In this document: in pieces, positions 18,450 to 27,749 of the stretch
How the letters are laid out: each line of letters begins with the position of its first letter
Position numbering within the stretch: position 1 is the first letter of the stretch
Source of the DNA: Pedobacter punctiformis
GTDB lineage: Bacteria; Bacteroidota; Bacteroidia; Sphingobacteriales; Sphingobacteriaceae
Direction: 5' to 3'
Assembly: GCF_027213715.1 (NCBI RefSeq)
Contig: NZ_JAPWGM010000004.1
Span: 248,001-312,000, forward strand
Length of the DNA stretch: 64,000 bases
Position numbers and translations under genes: made by a program
The notes under the pieces: generated by a model
Databases searched by the model: none
Seen by the model: only the letters and a program-made list of their open reading frames with translations
What the model was told of the DNA's origin: nothing

Positions 18450-18496
18450 CACGTTAAGCTTGTCAAAGCTTAATTTGTTTCGACAAGCTTAACGTG
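18450..18496. repeat. 15-bp perfect inverted repeat, possible bidirectional terminator
   Basis: CACGTTAAGCTTGTC (18450-18464) and GACAAGCTTAACGTG (18482-18496) pair perfectly around a 17-nt loop. It separates the convergent aldo/keto reductase and helicase genes. The ends resemble the CTTGTC/GACAAG hairpin repeats that are scattered between convergent genes in many bacteria, so it may be both a terminator and a member of an interspersed family. Confidence 0.7.
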
Positions 18497-18518
18497 ATAT
18501 TTTGTATAGTGCTGTTCT

Positions 18519-20825
18519 TTAGTTTTTTACGATCATCAATTTAGCAAATTTAAGCAACAATTGTTTATTGCCTAATCCCTGAAAAAATACAGTTGCCTTA
18601 ATATCAGGTAATTGACCTTCCAGGCTAATAATTTTTCCGAAGCCAAATTTTTCGTGTTCTACTTCCATTCCTCCCTGAAACTCATGGGGCTGTGAAGGCA
18701 TAAAACCAGGTGTGGGTACGTGTGCTTTTGGTAAAATTGAAGTTGTTTTTGGCCGAACCGGAGGAGCTGAAGCTGTTGTAGTTGCCGGTTTTGGTTTGCT
18801 GAAGAAATCACGGGGTTGTGAGGTCCATGTTTTGCGTTCTTCATCAAAATTACCATACAGGAAACTGCTTTTTGAAGCTGGTTTTACATCCAGTTCTAAG
18901 AATTTAGGACTTATCTCATTAATAAAACGACTTGGTTCACAGTTTGTTAAAGTTCCCCAGCGGTAACGTGAAGTTGAATAGGTTAAGGTTAATTTTTTCT
19001 CCGCACGGGTTATAGCAACATAAAATAAACGGCGTTCTTCTTCCAGATCGGAACGTGAATTTACCGACATTTGCGAAGGGAAAAGGTTTTCTTCCAGTCC
19101 AACCACAAATACATTTTTAAATTCTAAACCTTTGGCTGAGTGTATGGTCATTAAAGAGACTGTATCTTTGTTTTTATCCCCATCCTTATCGTCATTGGTT
19201 AATAAGGCAACATCCTGCATAAAAATATCCAAACCACGTTCTTCAATATCCTCACGTTCAGCAAATTCTTTTATACCATTTAATAACTCCTGAATGTTCT
19301 CGTAGCGGCTTCGGCCTTCTACACTATCATCGTTATATAATTCTTTTAAAATACCTGCATGTTGTGCAATAAATAAAGCTGTTTCGTATGCATCCAGTTT
19401 TTTAGCTTCTGCGGCAAAACTTTGAATCATCATCGAAAAATCATTCAACTGATTGGCTAAACGGCCATCAACGTACATATGAGCATTGGAAATTACTTCC
19501 CACATGGTTTTATCATGCTGATCTGCGGCAACAATAATTTTATCGATAGACGTATCGCCGATACCACGTTTAGGATAATTAATTATGCGTTTTACCGCTT
19601 CTTCATCATTAGGGTTGAAGGTTAAACGGAAATAAGCAATTAAATCTTTAATTTCTTTACGCTGATAGAAGGAAAGGCCTCCATAAATTCTATATGGAAC
19701 GTTAAGCTTGCGTAACGATTCCTCCATAGCCCTGCTTTGTGCATTGGTACGGTATAAAATGGCGAAATCATGGTAGTCATAACCTTTAGTGCTGCGTTCC
19801 TGAACGATGGATTCAGCAACCAGTTTACCCTCCTCGTTATCTGTAAAAGCACGCGAAACCTTAATCCGGTCACCAGGCTCATTATCAGAAAAAGTATTTT
19901 TTTCTAACTGATTTTTGTTATTGGCAATAATGCTGTTGGCAACCTCTACAATATTTTGGGTAGAGCGGTAATTTTGCTCTAATTTATACACTTTCAAATC
20001 CGGATAATCCCGTTCGAAGTTTAAAATATTTTGAATGTTTGCCCCACGAAAAGCATAAATACTTTGTGCATCATCGCCCACAACACATATATTCTGATAA
20101 GCAGCAGCCAGCTTTTTCACAATGGTATATTGCGAAAAGTTGGTATCCTGATACTCATCCACCATTAAATATTTAAATTTTTGCTGGTATTTATTTAAAA
20201 CATCAGGATGATCCTTTAATAAGATATTGGTTTTGAAAAGTAAATCATCAAAATCCATTGCGCCAGCTCTGAAACAGCGTTTAGCATAAGTCTCGTAAAT
20301 CTGACCAATTAGCGGACGTTTGTTTTGAATATCTTCGGCCTGAATCTGATCATTATTAATGTATTCAGCCGGAGAAATCAGGTTGTTTTTTGCAGAAGAA
20401 ATGCGGTTAAAAACAAAATTGGCTGCATATAATTTATCATCCAGTTGCATTTCTTTCAAAATACTGCGAATTACACTTTTACTATCATCTGTATCATAAA
20501 TGGTAAAATTACTTGGATAACCAATTTTTTCGGCTTCAACACGAAGAATTTTTGCAAAAACAGAGTGGAAAGTACCCATCCAAATGTTTTTCGCCTCAGC
20601 ACCAACTACTTTACTGATCCGCTCTCGCATATCCTTACTCGCTTTGTTGGTAAAGGTTAAAACCAAAATATTAAAGGCATCCGTACCCGATTGAATTAAG
20701 TGGGCCACTCGATATGTGATTACCCGGGTTTTGCCCGATCCGGCACCCGCAACAATCATTACCGGTCCTTTTGTATTCTCTACTGCTGCTCTTTGTTGTG
20801 GGTTTAATCCTTCTAAATAGTCCAA
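18519..20825 (-). CDS. pcrA: UvrD/PcrA-type DNA helicase
   Basis: This superfamily 1A 3'-5' helicase shows motif Q (LNPQQRAAV), Walker A AGAGSGKT (residues 26-33), motif II VDEYQDTN, motif III VGDDAQSIYAFRGA, motif IV YRSTQNI, motif V TIHSAKGLEFKNVFVVG and motif VI FYVAITRAEK. There is no ATG at the N-terminus. I choose the TTG at 20825 (768 residues, reading LDYLEGLNPQQ) because it matches the usual family start and has GGAG just upstream; a TTG 12 codons earlier also keeps the frame open. The C-terminus holds the Tudor-like region (EVEHEKFGFGKI). Role: replication, repair and displacement of stalled complexes. Confidence 0.93.
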   Translation of the reverse strand: MDYLEGLNPQQRAAVENTKGPVMIVAGAGSGKTRVITYRVAHLIQSGTDAFNILVLTFTNKASKDMRERISKVVGAEAKNIWMGTFHSVFAKILRVEAEKIGYPSNFTIYDTDDSKSVIRSILKEMQLDDKLYAANFVFNRISSAKNNLISPAEYINNDQIQAEDIQNKRPLIGQIYETYAKRCFRAGAMDFDDLLFKTNILLKDHPDVLNKYQQKFKYLMVDEYQDTNFSQYTIVKKLAAAYQNICVVGDDAQSIYAFRGANIQNILNFERDYPDLKVYKLEQNYRSTQNIVEVANSIIANNKNQLEKNTFSDNEPGDRIKVSRAFTDNEEGKLVAESIVQERSTKGYDYHDFAILYRTNAQSRAMEESLRKLNVPYRIYGGLSFYQRKEIKDLIAYFRLTFNPNDEEAVKRIINYPKRGIGDTSIDKIIVAADQHDKTMWEVISNAHMYVDGRLANQLNDFSMMIQSFAAEAKKLDAYETALFIAQHAGILKELYNDDSVEGRSRYENIQELLNGIKEFAEREDIEERGLDIFMQDVALLTNDDKDGDKNKDTVSLMTIHSAKGLEFKNVFVVGLEENLFPSQMSVNSRSDLEEERRLFYVAITRAEKKLTLTYSTSRYRWGTLTNCEPSRFINEISPKFLELDVKPASKSSFLYGNFDEERKTWTSQPRDFFSKPKPATTTASAPPVRPKTTSILPKAHVPTPGFMPSQPHEFQGGMEVEHEKFGFGKIISLEGQLPDIKATVFFQGLGNKQLLLKFAKLMIVKN

Positions 20826-20939
20826 ATCGGCTCCTGTTTTTTTGAGGTTCAAAAATAACAAATTATGTGCGCTTATTAAAAGGTGTTGGTAAATTGAGGA
20901 TTAATATTATTCTAAGTACCAAAGCTGTTGCTTTTTTGG

Positions 20940-21028
20940 AAAGCAGAGCCTGTATTTTATTGGAATGATAGTCCCGTGCTGCGCTAATCCCGATGAAAAA
21001 TCGGGGAACCGCTTCGCCCGGGTTTAGG
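20940..21028 (+). repeat. GC-rich interspersed repeat, single arm
   Basis: The sequence runs from AAGCAGAGCCTG through CTAATCCCGATG and AAAAATCGGGG to GGTTTAGG. It matches 39162-39254 in block order (AAAGCAAAGCCTG, GTCCCG, CGCTATATCCCCGA, AAAAATCGGGG, CCGCTTC, GGTTTAGG). It includes a CCCGAT..ATCGGG hairpin and is much richer in GC than its surroundings. A 60-codon open frame running through it is not considered a gene. Confidence 0.75.
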
Positions 21029-21054
21029 CGGGCAATAAAATGCAAATAATTTGA

Positions 21055-21609
21055 TTATATAGCATTTTCGCTATCATCTCCATCTGTTGTTACGTAAATA
21101 TTAAGTTTCTCATTTATAAATTCGTAAAGCCCTTCATCAAACATACCCTGCGTTTGGCTTCTTCCAAATCTTATGGTATTTAATAAAACGTCCTTATTCT
21201 CCAATATTACAGTAACCTGTGTTTTCCAATTGGGCAATGCAATAATCAGGTTATTTTCATTATCATGTATTTCCCATTTTAACGATTGAAATATCTTTAA
21301 TAAATATGCCCTGTTTTCAATTAAGTTTTTGCCTGGGATTCTTTTTAATTTTCTTCCGCCGGTAAATAATTTGAATAAAAGGAAGCCTAAAACTAAAGCC
21401 GCTAAATTGGCAATTACGATATACATAGAATAGCCCTGATTAAAAAGACGGATGTTTTTTAGCGTAATGATTATTGAACTTAAGGGAATAATTCCAATAA
21501 TAAATACTTCGATACATGAAATTAAAATACGGCTGATTTTGCTTCTTTTCAGGTACAATTTATTATTTCTTATACTTTTTAATACATCAATTCTCTCTGC
21601 GTCAATCAT
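21055..21609 (-). CDS. Conserved small membrane protein of unknown function
   Basis: The 184 residues have two hydrophobic helices (about 28-48 and 63-82) and a soluble C-terminal domain with alternating strands (WEIHDNENNLIIALPNW, VTVILENKDVLLNTI). I do not recognise the family. It follows the two bPH2 genes on the same strand with a 21-bp gap and is probably co-transcribed, suggesting a common membrane role. An acidic end (TTDGDDSENAI) is notable. Confidence 0.75.
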   Translation of the reverse strand: MIDAERIDVLKSIRNNKLYLKRSKISRILISCIEVFIIGIIPLSSIIITLKNIRLFNQGYSMYIVIANLAALVLGFLLFKLFTGGRKLKRIPGKNLIENRAYLLKIFQSLKWEIHDNENNLIIALPNWKTQVTVILENKDVLLNTIRFGRSQTQGMFDEGLYEFINEKLNIYVTTDGDDSENAI

Positions 21610-21630
21610 TTTATTGTTTTAATCGTTATT

Positions 21631-23133
21631 CTACATCCAGTCCTGATCGCCACTTTCTATTTGATACAGCCAATAGTTTACAAGGTTTTTAATCTCAGTG
21701 TAGTTGCCATATTTGAAACGGATTTGTCCGGCAGCCGTGTGGAGGCAAAGATGACCAACATCTACACTTTTATGCCAGGGATACTGAAATGTTGTAATGG
21801 CTTGTATTTTATTCGGGGTAATAATTTCATGAGAAATATCCCAGATGCCACTTTTTTTAATGATAAATTCTTCGTTCACGTTAATGCGATGCCTTTTATA
21901 ACTGATATAAATCATCAATACACCAATTAAAAAATAGACACTGGCCAGCGGCAAAAACGGCTTAATTTGAGGAACATTGAAGCCGATAATTAAAAATATA
22001 GCGATCGGTAAAACCAGATTGAAGAAAATCGGGAGGTTCAAAAATCTCCAGTTGGGAATAAATAGTTTAGCACTGGCCGGAATTTTACCCAGTATCATTT
22101 TAATTAGCTCATCTCTTTCTGTAACGTTGCAACCCGGAACTTCCAGTGTGCTGCCGTGTAATTCTTTGCCATTTTTAGCATGTCCGTTTTTAGCCTGTTT
22201 CAACCTTACATTGAACATGTTCATTTTCTTCTGAAAATAATTCTGACTGTAGGCTGTAATCTGCACTTTATCAGGGCTTACTAAAGTATTCTTTTTTGCA
22301 AATAATCCCGATGAAATCAGTAAAGAGTGCTGATGTTTGCTTATTTCTAGTTCAAAGTATTTTACAAAAGTTCTGACCAGATTAATAACCAGCAATGCTA
22401 CCAGAAAGATAATGATCAGTACACTTACAGAAAAAAAAGTCGTTAAGCCCGTAAGTGCTGATTCAACCCGTCCTTTATCCACCTCATAAATATTCATAAA
22501 CTCGCGTAGGTTATGAAAAACGAAATAGAAAAATGCAGCCAGTAGGGTTAAACTCTGCCCATAATTAGAAGTCAGGCCGACTTTAAATAACGTTAGCGCA
22601 CTTATTTTTAAAAAAGGGAGTGTTTCAGGCTGAATTTGTTTTGTTTCTTCTTCAACAGGCGAAGCAGAAGTGGCCCGGTTGAGTAAATGTGCCTTTAAAT
22701 TGTAAGCTGAGGCTTCATCAATGGCTTTAATACTAACTTCTTCCCCGTGTGCACCCGCCGTATCGATCTTTAAACCGTAAACACCAATTATTTTTTGTAA
22801 GATGGATTGGTTAATGTTAACCTGCTGAATTTTATCCAGTTGGATGGTAACCTGATCTTTATTGATTATTCCTTTGTGAATAACAAATTCCTGTTTTTCC
22901 TTATTTAAAAAGAAGGTAAATTTTAAATACCATAAATAGGCAAACAACAAACTAACCAATACAATAACCAATATGGCCAATAAAAAATAAAGAACGCTGA
23001 CTGTTTTAAATTTTACAAAAGCGATAACAATTGGAAAAATTAAGGCCCTTGTAATTTTAATTAAAGTGCTGGCCGTCATGATGATGATGCCGTGCGCAGA
23101 TTGCCGATGAGGTTTGCTGAAGTCGTAATCCAT
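21631..23133 (-). CDS. YdbT-like membrane protein with three bPH2 domains
   Basis: The 500-residue protein has paired transmembrane helices (about 17-70, 180-260 and 355-400) alternating with three bacterial PH (bPH2, formerly DUF304) domains. Each domain has the pattern G-[IL]-strand-P/D-K-[IV]-Q: HKGIINKDQVTIQLDKIQQV, SSGLFAKKNTLVSPDKVQIT and KKSGIWDISHEIITPNKIQA. This corresponds to YdbT of Bacillus. The ATG overlaps the stop of the upstream bPH2 gene by one base (TAATG), so the pair is translationally coupled. YdbS/YdbT pairs are linked to membrane stress tolerance in other bacteria; the function here is inferred. Confidence 0.85.
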   Translation of the reverse strand: MDYDFSKPHRQSAHGIIIMTASTLIKITRALIFPIVIAFVKFKTVSVLYFLLAILVIVLVSLLFAYLWYLKFTFFLNKEKQEFVIHKGIINKDQVTIQLDKIQQVNINQSILQKIIGVYGLKIDTAGAHGEEVSIKAIDEASAYNLKAHLLNRATSASPVEEETKQIQPETLPFLKISALTLFKVGLTSNYGQSLTLLAAFFYFVFHNLREFMNIYEVDKGRVESALTGLTTFFSVSVLIIIFLVALLVINLVRTFVKYFELEISKHQHSLLISSGLFAKKNTLVSPDKVQITAYSQNYFQKKMNMFNVRLKQAKNGHAKNGKELHGSTLEVPGCNVTERDELIKMILGKIPASAKLFIPNWRFLNLPIFFNLVLPIAIFLIIGFNVPQIKPFLPLASVYFLIGVLMIYISYKRHRINVNEEFIIKKSGIWDISHEIITPNKIQAITTFQYPWHKSVDVGHLCLHTAAGQIRFKYGNYTEIKNLVNYWLYQIESGDQDWM

Positions 23134-23666
23134 TAATTTACTTCAGTTTTATCGGCTGTTAAATCCAGTTTCCTTAAAAGCAATTCCTTTATATTTTTTG
23201 CATCCTCAATAGGAATTCCGGTAATGTGTAAATGCCCGGTTTGCCCGCCTGCAGTAAAAATTTGAAGGGCACCCAGTTTATATATTCTGGAAAATACACC
23301 TTCATTAAGTTCGATATGCTGTATTCGGTTTAAAGGAATTATAGTGGTGCTTTGGGCAATTATACCGCTTTTATAAACGATGTCATGTGTTCTTAAAGCG
23401 TAACCCCTCTTTTTAAAACTTGCTTTGAATAATAGGAAAAGCAAAGCAGCAAGGGTTAAATGGCCAATAATAATTGTGGTTAAATAGGCTTTGACTTCAG
23501 GAACAAGCAAACAAACTGCGGTTAATGCCAAAGCAAGCAGGAGCAAGAAAATTAAGAGATTAATGAGGATGATTTTCCAGTAATTGCGATGTGGCTTATT
23601 TAACTCAATTTCTTCGTATCTGGGAATTGAGCGGATATCGATTGTATCATTTTCAAATTGGGACAT
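23133..23666 (-). CDS. YdbS-like membrane protein with one bPH2 domain
   Basis: The 177 residues have two helices (about 28-52 and 58-78) and one bPH2 domain with HDIVYKSGIIAQSTTIIPLN, then RIQHIELNEGVFSRIYKLG and a TAGGQTGHLHITGI strand pair. It is the small partner of the three-domain protein immediately downstream, as in ydbST operons. The domain faces the cytoplasm or membrane surface and probably mediates oligomerisation. Gene order small-large-third gene (minus strand) suggests one transcript of three. Confidence 0.87.
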   Translation of the reverse strand: MSQFENDTIDIRSIPRYEEIELNKPHRNYWKIILINLLIFLLLLALALTAVCLLVPEVKAYLTTIIIGHLTLAALLFLLFKASFKKRGYALRTHDIVYKSGIIAQSTTIIPLNRIQHIELNEGVFSRIYKLGALQIFTAGGQTGHLHITGIPIEDAKNIKELLLRKLDLTADKTEVN

Positions 23667-23733
23667 TATTTCTTCGCTTTCAGTTAAAGATAAAACAATT
23701 GATCAATTAATAGATTAAAGAGATATCGTTTTG

Positions 23734-24708
23734 TTACCGCACCACAATGAATTTCTTGATGGCAGAATACTGACCTGAATCTGAAGAGATTTTAAAAAAG
23801 TAAACACCAGGATTGAAATTAGCTGTATTCACATCCAAAGTGTGTTTGCCAATGTTCAGGTATTCATTTACGACGGTTTTAACCAGACGGCCCATTAAAT
23901 CATAAATCTGCACATTAATTTTATCTGTTTCCGGTAAAACAATATCGATGTACGTTTGGCTTGCAGCAGGGTTGGGATAGTTTTGTGAAACAATGAACAT
24001 CAGAAACCGATCAAAAATTGCTTTGTTAATGGCATCAAAAATAACATAACTTACCAAGCGGTAACCACGGGCATTTGGGTGAAAAGAATCCTGATATAGC
24101 GAAAAATCTCTCCGCATGGCTGCATTTATATCAGCGAGGTAAATTTTATATTCCGAAACCAGTTTTCTGTAAATGCCATTTAGCGTTCTGATGTTGTTAT
24201 TTACCGCAACCAAATCCTTGTTTGTACGGTCATCAACATATTGTAAAGTGCAAAGAATAGGAACCAGTTTCTGTTTCAGGCTGCTTTGAATTAGTGAACG
24301 CATATTAGCCTCTGTATTGGCTATTGTCGATTTTCCGGCCGCTATAGATATCGCATCGTTAATCCCCATATCAATTACAATAAACCCTGTTCTGTCGGCA
24401 ATTGCCCGGTCAATACGCAATAAACCTTGTGCAGTTGTTTGTCCGCCAATCCCCTGATTGGTAATGTCTACCACTTTACCCGTGTAGCAATTAAGAAAGT
24501 TGTTGGCAAGCATGGTTTGAAAACCAAAACCATTAACCCCTTCAACAGTGCTGGCTCCAAAAGTTACAATGTTTATGCTGTCTTTGGCATAATATTGAGC
24601 CGCTTCGGGGCAACTTACACGTGGCGTATTTTGATTTTGAGCAGAGGCTGAAATGTTGAAACAAAAAAGCAGCAGCAGAAAGGGATAAACTATTGCGCTT
24701 AATTTCAT
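23734..24708 (-). CDS. SGNH/GDSL hydrolase with T9SS C-terminal sorting domain
   Basis: The 324-residue protein has a signal peptide ending SASAQ. SGNH blocks are visible: TFGASTVEG (nucleophile Ser in block I), IGGQTTAQG (block II Gly), MGINDA (block III Asn) and DSFHPNARGY (block V Asp-His). The last 80 residues are a type A T9SS sorting domain: NYPNPAASQTYIDI, VQIYDLMGRLVKTV and GVYFFKI ending in Lys/Arg-rich KKFIVVR. It should be exported through the outer membrane by the type IX system and act as an extracellular esterase or lipase-like deacylase. Confidence 0.92.
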   Translation of the reverse strand: MKLSAIVYPFLLLLFCFNISASAQNQNTPRVSCPEAAQYYAKDSINIVTFGASTVEGVNGFGFQTMLANNFLNCYTGKVVDITNQGIGGQTTAQGLLRIDRAIADRTGFIVIDMGINDAISIAAGKSTIANTEANMRSLIQSSLKQKLVPILCTLQYVDDRTNKDLVAVNNNIRTLNGIYRKLVSEYKIYLADINAAMRRDFSLYQDSFHPNARGYRLVSYVIFDAINKAIFDRFLMFIVSQNYPNPAASQTYIDIVLPETDKINVQIYDLMGRLVKTVVNEYLNIGKHTLDVNTANFNPGVYFFKISSDSGQYSAIKKFIVVR

Positions 24709-24930
24709 TGTTAAAGTTCTTTCAGACAGGATTTAAGGATTTGAATGTTGGGGCGCAATTTAATAAAAAATTAAACAATCTATTTGAAGAATATTTGCGT
24801 TTTATCAAATAAATATGATAAAATAACTTGAGGATTTAAAATTTATGCAATAAAGCCATTTTGATTTGTCAGATCAGGTTAAATTAATTCAGGTTTAAGG
24901 CAAAGTTTAATGCCTTTTACCTTAAAATCC

Positions 24931-24938
24931 TATATTTG
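24931..24938 (+). promoter_or_regulatory. -7 promoter element of the M20 dipeptidase
   Basis: TATATTTG matches TAnnTTTG exactly and lies 17 bp before the ATG, giving a short 5' untranslated region. No clear TTG -33 box is present at the expected spacing. Confidence 0.45.
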
Positions 24939-24955
24939 CCCAAATTCATTTTGTT

Positions 24956-26326
24956 ATGCAAGAGATTAAAAATTATGTAGAAACGCACAAACAACGTTTT
25001 TTAGATGAGTTGTTTGAGTTATTGCGTTTTCCATCGGTAAGTGCCGATCCAAAATATAAAGCGGATGTATTAAAAACAGCTGATTATGTGGCCCAAAAGC
25101 TAAAGGATGCAGGCGCAGATAACGTGGAAATATGCGCTACAGCAGGTTATCCAATTGTTTATGGCGAAAAAATTATTGATGCTTCTTTGCCTACAGTGCT
25201 GGTTTATGGTCATTACGATGTTCAGCCGGCAGACCCGATTGAATTGTGGCAAACACCTCCTTTTGAACCAACTATCCGCGATGGTAAAATTTATGCCCGC
25301 GGTGCCTGCGATGATAAAGGACAATTTTATATGCATGTTAAAGCATTTGAATTGATGATGCAAACCAATACCCTTGCCTGTAATGTGAAATTTATGATTG
25401 AAGGCGAGGAGGAAGTAGGATCGGCTAACCTTGGTATTTTCGTTAAAAATAATGCGGAAAGATTAAAGGCTGATGTGGTTTTAATCTCTGATACTTCGAT
25501 GATTAGTATGGAAAATCCATCTATCGAAACTGGTTTGCGTGGTTTGGCTTATATGGAGGTAGAAGTTGTTGGGCCTAACCGCGATTTACACTCAGGCGTT
25601 TACGGTGGTGCAGTAGCCAACCCGGCAACAATTTTATGTAAAATGATTGCTTCGTTACACGATGAAAATAATCACATCACCATTCCGGCATTTTATGATA
25701 AAGTGATAGAATTAACAGATGGAGAAAAGAAAGCCTTAAATGCTGCACCATATAATGAAGCTGAGTATAAAAAAGATTTGAATATAGAAGAAGTTTGGGG
25801 CGAAAAAGGCTATAGTACTTTAGAGCGTACCGGAACAAGACCAACTTTAGAAGTAAACGGAATCTGGAGTGGCTATATCGGTGAAGGTGCTAAAACCGTA
25901 TTGCCAAGTAAGGCAAATGCAAAAATTTCTATGCGTTTGGTTCCAAACCAAAGTTCAGATGAAATTTCTGAGATTTTTGCTAAACATTTTGAAAGTATTG
26001 CACCAAAAAATGTTAAGGTTAAAGTTACTGCCCACCATGGTGGCGAGCCTGTAGTTACGCCAACCGATAGTGTAGCCTATAAAGCAGCAGAAAAAGCCAT
26101 TGAAGATAGCTTTGGCAAAACAGCAATTCCAACAAGGGGTGGAGGTAGTATTCCAATTGTTGCTTTATTTGAAGATGTTTTGGGCATTAAATCGGTACTA
26201 TTTGGTTTTGGCCTGGATAGTGATGCTTTACACTCTCCAAACGAAAAGTATGACATTTACAATTATTATAAAGGCATTGAAACTTTGCCTTTGTTCCACA
26301 AATATTTTGCTGAATTAAGCAAATAA
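24956..26326 (+). CDS. M20-family dipeptidase
   Basis: The 456 residues are a two-domain M20 metallopeptidase. Zinc ligands and catalytic residues appear in order: VLVYGHYDVQPADP (His, with the Asp two residues later), GACDDKGQ (bridging Asp), EGEEEVGS (catalytic Glu plus ligand Glu), ISDTSM (Asp) and the C-terminal DSDALHSPNE (His). The dimerisation domain lies between about 200 and 320. The long form without a signal peptide points to a cytoplasmic dipeptidase acting on imported dipeptides. It is monocistronic with its own terminator. Confidence 0.94.
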   Translation: MQEIKNYVETHKQRFLDELFELLRFPSVSADPKYKADVLKTADYVAQKLKDAGADNVEICATAGYPIVYGEKIIDASLPTVLVYGHYDVQPADPIELWQTPPFEPTIRDGKIYARGACDDKGQFYMHVKAFELMMQTNTLACNVKFMIEGEEEVGSANLGIFVKNNAERLKADVVLISDTSMISMENPSIETGLRGLAYMEVEVVGPNRDLHSGVYGGAVANPATILCKMIASLHDENNHITIPAFYDKVIELTDGEKKALNAAPYNEAEYKKDLNIEEVWGEKGYSTLERTGTRPTLEVNGIWSGYIGEGAKTVLPSKANAKISMRLVPNQSSDEISEIFAKHFESIAPKNVKVKVTAHHGGEPVVTPTDSVAYKAAEKAIEDSFGKTAIPTRGGGSIPIVALFEDVLGIKSVLFGFGLDSDALHSPNEKYDIYNYYKGIETLPLFHKYFAELSK

Positions 26327-26348
26327 AAACTTTATTGCAAAATTTTAA

Positions 26349-26385
26349 AATCCCTGTTTGTTTAAGCTAAACAGGGATTTTTTGT
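26349..26385 (+). terminator. Intrinsic terminator of the M20 dipeptidase
   Basis: AATCCCTGTTT (26349-26359) pairs with AAACAGGGATT (26369-26379) around nine bases and is followed by a T-run. Confidence 0.88.
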
Positions 26386-26713
26386 TTTGTGAACTAAAGC
26401 TGGGTTTTTCATTTGCTCTTCAGTTCCGTCATTTGCTGCAATCTTTTTAATTCCTGGCCTACCAGGCATAAAGAATCTGTTTAATTGGCTGTAAATGCTT
26501 CGTGCCTTCAGCATAACAGTATAGCCAGGGTGCTGCAACAAAAGGTATTTCCGCTATTGCCGGGTTTATTTATAATGGTTTGTTTTTCATAGGTGCTTAT
26601 GATTAGCAAAAAGGGTTGAAATGGGAGCAGGACTTCTTTAACTTTTTAATACGGGAATTGATTCTCAAAAAAATCAAAAACCATTTTTAGTTATTTTTTT
26701 ATAAATTGTGCTC
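26386..26713. other. 328-bp gap with a possible decayed reading frame
   Basis: No intact gene is present. On the plus strand, codons from 26517 read SQGAATKG then a hydrophobic run (ISAIAGFIYNGLFFIGAYD), a TAG at 26604, and continue in frame with QKGLKWEQDFFNFLIREL. It may be a remnant of a small membrane protein, or chance. I see no RNA gene. Confidence 0.35.
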
Positions 26714-27694
26714 ATGAAACACCTCATCTCATCTCTTTTGCTTTTAGCTGCGCTTCCTTCTTTTGCGCAAAGTACTAAAACGATTAAGCAATCTGGTAAT
26801 CCAGTATTTTCAGGATGGTATGCTGATCCGGAGGCAGCTATCTTTAATCATAAATATTGGGTTTATCCTACCTATTCTGCAAAATATAAAGAACAGGTTT
26901 TTTTGGATGCTTTCTCTTCAGATGATTTAACCAGCTGGAAAAAACATGACCATATTTTAGATACTGCAGCCGTTAAATGGGCTAACAAAGCAATGTGGGC
27001 ACCTGCAATTGTACAAAAAGACAAAAAATACTATTTATTTTTTGGTGCAAATGATATTCAGAGTGATCAGGAAATTGGTGGAATTGGAGTGGCTGTTGCA
27101 GATAAACCAGAAGGGCCATTTAAGGATCATTTAGGAAAACCTTTAGTTGATAAATTTTATAATGGAGCGCAGCCCATTGATCAGTTTGTGTTTAAGGATA
27201 AAGATGGGCAGTATTATTTAATTTATGGCGGATGGCAGCATTGCAATATCGCCAAATTGAATAAAGACTTTACCGGTTTTCTGCCATTTGATGATGGAAA
27301 AATTTTTAAAGAAATTACGCCTGAGCATTATGTAGAAGGACCGTATATGTTTATGCGCAACGGGAAATACTATTTTATGTGGAGTGAGGGTGGTTGGACC
27401 GGGCCGGATTATTCAGTTGCCTATGCCATAGGCGATACACCTTTTGGTCCTTTTAAAAGAATTGGCAAAATTTTAAAGCAAGATCCAAAAATTGCAACAG
27501 GTGCGGGGCATCATTCTGTAATTATGAATGAAAAAAAGAATCAGTACTATATTGTGTATCACCGCAGACCACTAACGGAAACAGATGGAAATCATCGGGT
27601 TACCTGTATTGATGAAATGAAATTTGATCAGGATGGAAATATCTTACCTATAAAAATTACAAATGAGGGCGTAAAAGCACAAAAGGCTAAATAA
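26714..27694 (+). CDS. Glycoside hydrolase family 43 enzyme
   Basis: I use the ATG at 26714 rather than the GTG two codons earlier; it begins a signal peptide (MKHLISSLLLLAALPSFAQ). The 327-residue product is a five-bladed propeller hydrolase. The three GH43 acidic residues are identifiable: catalytic base D38 (GWYADPE), pKa-modulating D156 (PIDQFVF) and acid E208 (VEGPYMF). The family cleaves arabinofuranosides, xylosides or galactans; specificity is not readable. The periplasmic or extracellular location fits pectin or hemicellulose breakdown. It stands alone, not in a polysaccharide-utilisation cluster. Confidence 0.9.
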   Translation: MKHLISSLLLLAALPSFAQSTKTIKQSGNPVFSGWYADPEAAIFNHKYWVYPTYSAKYKEQVFLDAFSSDDLTSWKKHDHILDTAAVKWANKAMWAPAIVQKDKKYYLFFGANDIQSDQEIGGIGVAVADKPEGPFKDHLGKPLVDKFYNGAQPIDQFVFKDKDGQYYLIYGGWQHCNIAKLNKDFTGFLPFDDGKIFKEITPEHYVEGPYMFMRNGKYYFMWSEGGWTGPDYSVAYAIGDTPFGPFKRIGKILKQDPKIATGAGHHSVIMNEKKNQYYIVYHRRPLTETDGNHRVTCIDEMKFDQDGNILPIKITNEGVKAQKAK

Positions 27695-27699
27695 TTTTC

Positions 27700-27738
27700 T
27701 TTACCCACAGAAAAATTTAATGTTTTTCTGTGGGTAAA
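27700..27738. terminator. Bidirectional terminator between GH43 and MFS genes
   Basis: TTTACCCACAGAAAAA pairs with TTTTTCTGTGGGTAAA around a short AT loop. The convergent genes on both sides end within 60 bp. Confidence 0.88.
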
Positions 27739-27749
27739 ACTTTAACCAC

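Noticed and set aside
20863..21045. 60-codon open frame on the minus strand downstream of pcrA
   Set aside because: It is built from the GC-rich interspersed repeat at 20940-21028 and has no protein-like features or start signals.
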